In this document: piece by piece, positions 59,960 through 64,000 of the stretch
How the letters are laid out: the number at the start of each line of letters is the position of its first letter
How positions within the stretch are numbered: position 1 is the first letter of the stretch
NCBI RefSeq assembly: GCF_014643635.1
Contig: NZ_BMJV01000009.1
Location: 1-64,000, forward strand
Direction: 5' to 3'
From: Salipiger pallidus
GTDB lineage: Bacteria > Pseudomonadota > Alphaproteobacteria > Rhodobacterales > Rhodobacteraceae
DNA: 64,000 nt
Notes under the pieces: generated by a model
What the model was told of the DNA's origin: nothing
The model's input: the letters and a program-made list of their open reading frames with translations, nothing else
Databases searched by the model: none
Program-made: the position numbers and the translations under genes

Positions 59960-60637
59960 ATGACCGAGGCGAAGGGTGTAGAAGCCGTTGAAAGGGCATT
60001 CAAAATTCTGGAATGTTTTACATCTGGTCGCTCAGAACTGACGTTGACCGAGATTTCGGAGGAGACTGGATTTTACAAAAGCACCGTGCTCAGGCTCGCG
60101 GTCTCACTTGAAAAGTTTGGCTATATGATCCGCGGAGAGGACAATCGCTTCCGGCTGGGCGCAGCTGCATGGCGCCTTGGATCGTCTTACCGGCAGAGCT
60201 TCGCACTGGGTGAGATCGTTCGGCCCGAGCTCAAGATTTTGTCGGACGCCACCAACGAAACGGCTTCCTTTTACGTGCGGGAAGGGAATGTGCGTATCTG
60301 CCTGTTCCGGAGCGAGCCGGCGCGGGCCATCCGCCATTCCATTGCAGAGGGCCAGACACTTCCGCTCAATCAGGGCGCAAGCGGAAAAGTTCTGCACGCG
60401 TTTTCGAACCAGAGTGGTGACGCGGAGATACGCGCGGCCGGCCACTCGATTTCGCTGGGCGAGCGCGATAGCGAGGTTGCTGCAGTATCAGTGCCCATCA
60501 TGGCTGCGGACGGCCGCCTGATTGGGGCGCTATCAGTATCGGGGTTGATCACCCGCTTCAGCGAAGACCGTCGCGCTGAGTTGATTCATGCTCTCAATGA
60601 AAGCCGCGGGCGGCTCGAGCCTCAACTCGCTTCCTGA
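59960..60637 (+). CDS. IclR-family transcriptional regulator
   Basis: 225-aa IclR regulator with a winged helix (VERAFKILECFTSGRSELTLTEISEETGFYKSTVLRLAVSLEKFGY) and effector domain (LSDATNETASFYVREGNVRICLFRSEP, LPLNQGASGKVLHAFS, VAAVSVPIMAADGRLIGALSVSG). It is divergent from the CoA-transferase operon, the typical place for its controller. Start 59960 has GGAGGAG at the correct spacing. The intervening AT-rich patch (59840-59950) should carry its operator. Confidence 0.93.
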   Translation: MTEAKGVEAVERAFKILECFTSGRSELTLTEISEETGFYKSTVLRLAVSLEKFGYMIRGEDNRFRLGAAAWRLGSSYRQSFALGEIVRPELKILSDATNETASFYVREGNVRICLFRSEPARAIRHSIAEGQTLPLNQGASGKVLHAFSNQSGDAEIRAAGHSISLGERDSEVAAVSVPIMAADGRLIGALSVSGLITRFSEDRRAELIHALNESRGRLEPQLAS

Positions 60638-60714
60638 TGAAGGAGCTTCATGTCTACTGACCCCAGCCTTTGAACATCGCGGCCGAAGTTTTGGCTACGA
60701 TGCCCACCTTCCTC

Positions 60715-61268
60715 CGCAAGGGATACTTCGCCTGCTTGGACCGCAGCAAACGAGCCGGGCCGCAAGGCGACGGCTTCCTTGACGGGTCCAGCTTTGACCG
60801 GGCCGGAAAGCTGTGGGTAAAGGACATTCCTTGTGGGCGTTTTGCGCAAATTAGGTCCCGGACTGAGTTTACCCGGCAGGTGACTTGGATGACAAATCTG
60901 CCGAGCGCGGGCATCCAGTTCGCTGAACAGCCACGAAACATGAGTACAGCCCATTCACAGCCGATGTGCTTCGACATGATCCGCGAAGCGAACGGGATTG
61001 AGCACCGGCTGACCAAACCGAACCAGCCGTGGACCAACGGCCAGGTCTCGAGGATGAACCCGACCATCCAGGGCGCAATGGTCAAGCGCTGCGACTACGA
61101 CAGCCACAATCAGCTGCACGCAGTTCATGGCAGCCTACAACTTCATCCGGCGTCTCAACACCCTTTGAGGCCTCACACCCTATGAGTGCATCTGCAAGAT
61201 GCTGAACCTCAGAGCCAGATCGATCCATCCTCGTCCCGTTCCACCCGATGCCGGGACTGAACACCTAA
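60715..61268 (+). pseudogene. IS481-family transposase remnant
   Basis: Blocks of the IS481 integrase-core transposase are in order: GIQFAEQPRN, CFDMIREANGIEHRLTKPNQPWTNGQVSRMNPTI, VKRCDYDSHNQL, then after a frame change ATYNF-like AYNFIRRLNT, YECICKM and, near 61255, PMPGLNT followed by a stop. Intact copies read WTNGQVERMNRTIKEATVKR. Several frameshifts and changed residues show it is inactive. It lies downstream of the IclR gene and separates it from the next operon. Confidence 0.8.
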
Positions 61269-61449
61269 GGTGCAGTTTCATTATCACCGCCGCGGCGGGC
61301 CGCGGAACCTGCTGGTGCGCGCTCGGGAGACCGCTCTGTAATGCCTTGCCGGGTGACATACAGCGCCGGGATAGACTTTCTCGGCGACGGAGAATGGCAA
61401 GCCGGGAATCGTGGCGTTCAATGGAAGCGGCCGCGCGTTGGACGGCGGC
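61269..61449. other. Intergenic region, no gene recognised
   Basis: About 180 bases between the IS481 remnant and the stop of the polyol ABC ATPase gene. No supported coding sequence or clear terminator was seen. Confidence 0.3.
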
Positions 61450-62502
61450 TCAGTCTAGCCGCTGTCCCGTCTGGGTGTCGAAGTAGTGCAGCTTGTCCTC
61501 GGGCAGACGAATGTGAAGCTCCTGCCCCTCTTGCAGCGCCATGTGGGCAGGAACAGAGGCCATCAGGGAATGCGTGCCGCACCGGAGGGACACGAGCCGC
61601 GTTTCGCCATGAAACTCGTCGCGTTCCACGAGAGCGGGCAAGCTTCCCTCTGCCGCATCGGGCAGCACCTCGACACTGCCGGGGCGTATACCGAGCGTGA
61701 CCTGGCCCTGCGCGCCCGCCGGGGCGGGCAGATGGATAAGACCGTCGCGCAGCGCCCCCCCTTCGACCTCGAACTGCATGAAGTTCATGTTCGGTGTTCC
61801 GATGAACCCGGCGGCAAACAGGGTCGCGGGACGCGAGTAGATTTCCTCCGGCGTCCCCATCTGCTCGATACGGCCCTGGTTCATCAGCACGATCCGGTCG
61901 GCAAGGGTCATGGCCTCCAGCTGGTCGTGGGTCACATAGATCGAGGTTGATTTGAGCGTCTTGTGGAGGCGGGCGATCTCGACGCGCAGGTGACCGCGCA
62001 GCTTGGCGTCAAGGTTCGACAGGGGTTCGTCGAAGAGGAAGACTTCCGGGGTCTTGATCATGGCACGGGCAATGGCGACGCGCTGCTGCTGGCCGCCGGA
62101 CAGCTCGACGGGTTTGCGGTCGAGGTAGATGGCAAGACCGAGCGCGTCGACCACCGGGGTCAGCCTACGTTCGATCTCGGCCTTGCCGACGCCCGTTCGT
62201 TCAAGCCCGAAGGTAATGTTGTGGCGCACCGTCATATGTGGATAGAGCGCATAATTCTGGAACACCATCGCGATGCCGCGGTCCCCGGGATCACGGTCGT
62301 TCATACGCGCGCCACCGATCAGCAGATCGCCACCGGTGATGTCTTCAAGCCCGGCAACCATCCGTAGCAGCGTGGATTTTCCGCAGCCGGAGGGGCCAAG
62401 GAAGACCACGAACTCATGATCCTGGATGGACAGATTGAAATCGCGAATGACTTCAAGTTCGCCATAGCATTTGCGGATGTTGCGGCATTCTACGGTCGCC
62501 AT
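61450..62502 (-). CDS. ABC importer ATPase (UgpC/MalK/SmoK type)
   Basis: 350-aa ATPase: Walker [34 protein letters not shown], signature [18 protein letters not shown], Walker [32 protein letters not shown], and a C-terminal TOBE/OB region ([15 protein letters not shown]). It overlaps the dehydrogenase stop. Its neighbours (polyol dehydrogenase and a MalG-type permease) point to a CUT1 importer for a sugar alcohol such as sorbitol, mannitol or xylitol. Confidence 0.93.
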   Translation of the reverse strand: MATVECRNIRKCYGELEVIRDFNLSIQDHEFVVFLGPSGCGKSTLLRMVAGLEDITGGDLLIGGARMNDRDPGDRGIAMVFQNYALYPHMTVRHNITFGLERTGVGKAEIERRLTPVVDALGLAIYLDRKPVELSGGQQQRVAIARAMIKTPEVFLFDEPLSNLDAKLRGHLRVEIARLHKTLKSTSIYVTHDQLEAMTLADRIVLMNQGRIEQMGTPEEIYSRPATLFAAGFIGTPNMNFMQFEVEGGALRDGLIHLPAPAGAQGQVTLGIRPGSVEVLPDAAEGSLPALVERDEFHGETRLVSLRCGTHSLMASVPAHMALQEGQELHIRLPEDKLHYFDTQTGQRLD

Positions 62503-63554
62503 CACGGGGCCTCGCTTTCGGTATCGACGCGGATCTGCAGTTTCACATCCGAGGGGCGCCCCTCGGCCGCGCGGTCAAACGCCTCGATCGACGCATCAAA
62601 GGGATAGGTTTCCGACAGCAGCGGCTTCAGATCCACCTTGCCCGCGGCAATGAGGTCCAGCGCACGGTCGAACACGTTGGCATAGCGGAACACCGTTTCC
62701 ATCCGGCATTCGCGCACGGTCGCCGCCGAGATGTCGATGGCAACCGGATCGGGCGGCAGCCCGACGAAGACGATTGCGCCGCCCGGACGCACGATGCGGA
62801 ACAGATCCGTCATCGCAGCCTGTGCGCCGGAGCATTCGAAGACCACATCGGCGCCCCAGCCTGAGGTGAGCTCGGCCACGGCATCAACGATGGATGTCTG
62901 GCGGATGTCGATGCCTGTGATGCCGTCGTAGCGTTCGGCGATGGCCAGCTTTTCCGCCGAGAGGTCGGAGATCAGCACGCGGGCGCAGCCACCTGCCAGC
63001 GCGGCGAGCGCTGTCATTATGCCGATGGTGCCTGCGCCCAGAACCACCGCCGTATCGCCCGGCGCGATCTGTGCGCGTTTCGCGGCCTGCATCCCCACGG
63101 CGAAGGGTTCTACCATTGCGCCTTCCGCAAAGGACACCGTGTCCGGCAGTTTGAAAGTAAAGGCGGCAGGGTGGACGCATTCGCCGCAGAGCACGCCATG
63201 GATCGGCGGTGTGGCCCAGAAGGTGACCGCAGGGTCGACATTGTAAATGCCGAGCCTGGAGGCGCGTGAGGTCAGGTCCGGCACACCCGGCTCCATGCAG
63301 ACGCGATCGCCGACGCTCAGGGTGGTGACGGCCGCGCCAACCTCGATCACGGTGCCCGACGCTTCATGCCCCAGCACCATAGGCGCGGTCACGACGAAAT
63401 CGCCGATCTTGCCATGAGTGTAGTAATGCACGTCCGATCCGCAGACCCCGACCGTGTGCAGCTTGATGCGGACATCCGTCGGGCCCATGTCGCTGGGCAG
63501 GTCGATATCCCGCAGGGAGAGCTCTCCCTGGCGTTCGAGAACAAGAGCTTTCAT
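62502..63554 (-). CDS. Zinc-dependent polyol dehydrogenase (xylitol/sorbitol type)
   Basis: 350-aa medium-chain dehydrogenase. Zinc ligands are Cys38 in [11 protein letters not shown], then His and Glu in LGHEASG and a later Glu in MVEPFAVG. The cofactor motif [11 protein letters not shown] is near residue 170, followed by an Asp (LISDLSAEK), indicating NAD. The four-cysteine structural zinc loop is absent, as in sorbitol dehydrogenase relatives. It likely oxidises the polyol imported by the flanking ABC system. Overlaps the ATPase gene downstream by 1 base (62502), and lies 3 bases from the permease gene. Confidence 0.92.
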   Translation of the reverse strand: MKALVLERQGELSLRDIDLPSDMGPTDVRIKLHTVGVCGSDVHYYTHGKIGDFVVTAPMVLGHEASGTVIEVGAAVTTLSVGDRVCMEPGVPDLTSRASRLGIYNVDPAVTFWATPPIHGVLCGECVHPAAFTFKLPDTVSFAEGAMVEPFAVGMQAAKRAQIAPGDTAVVLGAGTIGIMTALAALAGGCARVLISDLSAEKLAIAERYDGITGIDIRQTSIVDAVAELTSGWGADVVFECSGAQAAMTDLFRIVRPGGAIVFVGLPPDPVAIDISAATVRECRMETVFRYANVFDRALDLIAAGKVDLKPLLSETYPFDASIEAFDRAAEGRPSDVKLQIRVDTESEAP

Positions 63555-63557
63555 TGG

Positions 63558-64000
63558 CTACTCCGAGGATTTCTTGGAAAAAGCGGTGTTGAGACCTGTC
63601 CCGACCAGCGCCAAAAGGATGAGCGGCGGCAGCGACAGCAGCACCACGGCCGCGTTCAGAATGCCCCAGGGCACACTCATCCCAAGTTGCGACATCTCGG
63701 ATGCGATGATCGGCAGCGTCTTGGCCCGGGACGTGGTCAGCATCATCGCCAGCAGGAATTCGTTCCAAACCAGGATGAAGGAGAATGCGATGGCGGACAG
63801 GACCTGAAGCTTTGCCACCGGCAGGGCAATGCGGAAGAAGACGGCATAGGGCCCCAGACGGTCGACACGTGCGGCCTCCTCGATGGCGATCGGGACCCGC
63901 TCGAAGGCTGGCACGGACAGCCAGATGGTGATCGACACGGTAATGGTCATGTATGTGATGATCAGCGCCGGGCGAGAGTCGTACATGTCGAGACCGAGCC
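63558..64000 (-). CDS. ABC importer permease (MalG/SmoG type), partial
   Basis: The gene's 5' part lies beyond the window. The visible ~147 residues hold three to four membrane segments and the CUT1 coupling loop PIAIEEAARVDRLGPYAVFFRIALPVAKLQVLSAIAF, then FILVWNEFLLAMMLT. It ends SKKSSE. It belongs to the polyol importer operon with the dehydrogenase and ATPase downstream. Confidence 0.9.
   Translation of the reverse strand, partial: LGLDMYDSRPALIITYMTITVSITIWLSVPAFERVPIAIEEAARVDRLGPYAVFFRIALPVAKLQVLSAIAFSFILVWNEFLLAMMLTTSRAKTLPIIASEMSQLGMSVPWGILNAAVVLLSLPPLILLALVGTGLNTAFSKKSSE

Overview
The window is high-GC alphaproteobacterial DNA, most likely a Rhodobacterales (Roseobacter-group) megaplasmid or chromid. 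The main evidence is a complete repABC replication/partition module (repC 21040-22422, repB 22600-23616, repA 23613-24818, minus strand). It has the expected antisense RNA in the repB-repC gap and two parS-like palindromes just past repC. Almost everything else is carbon-source uptake and catabolism in compact operons with overlapping start/stop codons, typical of a marine generalist. No tRNA, rRNA or CRISPR array was seen.

Layout. 1-2250: an IS5-type transposase remnant, an FMN riboswitch driving a type II lumazine synthase (ribH2), and a frameshifted membrane-protein gene. 2250-4440: a BCCT compatible-solute transporter and a decayed transketolase. 4585-7977: a tetrose-phosphate operon (eryH, eryI, class I FBPase, class II FBP aldolase). 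8000-10300: a GNAT acetyltransferase pseudogene, a glutathione transferase and a decayed yefM-yoeB toxin-antitoxin pair. 10367-20956: an erythritol locus, with an ABC importer of the CUT2 type plus its DUF2291 protein on the minus strand, and eryA-eryB-eryC-eryD plus a DeoR regulator on the plus strand. 20960-24820: plasmid maintenance. 25085-36006: a region bounded by two closely similar LysR regulators, holding a TRAP importer, an SDR dehydrogenase, a TIM-barrel enzyme that could be an oxo-isoapionate decarboxylase, a fused DhaK-DhaL tetrulose kinase and a split transketolase. 36205-40948: a PP2C-like phosphatase and an ABC importer of the AEP/iron/sugar-phosphate type. 41122-48409: an amino-sugar cluster (ROK regulator, nagA, kbaZ-like, ROK kinase, agaS, a chimeric RpiR/DeoR regulator, nagB). 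48784-51925: a glycine-betaine-type ABC importer. 51958-53757: an SLC13/RCK transporter. 54067-54350: IS5 debris. 54583-60637: a tripartite tricarboxylate transporter with a citryl-CoA-lyase-like enzyme, a type III CoA-transferase and an IclR regulator. 60700-61270: an IS481 remnant. 61450-64000: the start of a polyol ABC importer/dehydrogenase operon that runs off the right edge.

How the parts fit. From established chemistry, EryA/B/C turn erythritol into L-erythrulose 1-phosphate, and EryH/EryI convert that to D-erythrose 4-phosphate (E4P). The DhaK-DhaL kinase of the second cluster is of the family that makes L-erythrulose 1-phosphate from L-erythrulose, so I infer that the two clusters join at this intermediate. 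E4P could be drained by the split transketolase, or by aldol condensation with dihydroxyacetone phosphate on the aldolase followed by dephosphorylation (sedoheptulose bisphosphate route). Pairing eryHI with an aldolase and a bisphosphatase is the most unusual metabolic arrangement here. The CoA-transferase/citryl-CoA-lyase/TctABC/IclR group may be a small self-contained route for cleaving an imported tricarboxylate-like acid.

The edges of modules carry genetic debris (IS5, IS481, tkt, GNAT, yefM-yoeB, TRAP fragment), consistent with assembly of the replicon by repeated insertion and decay.
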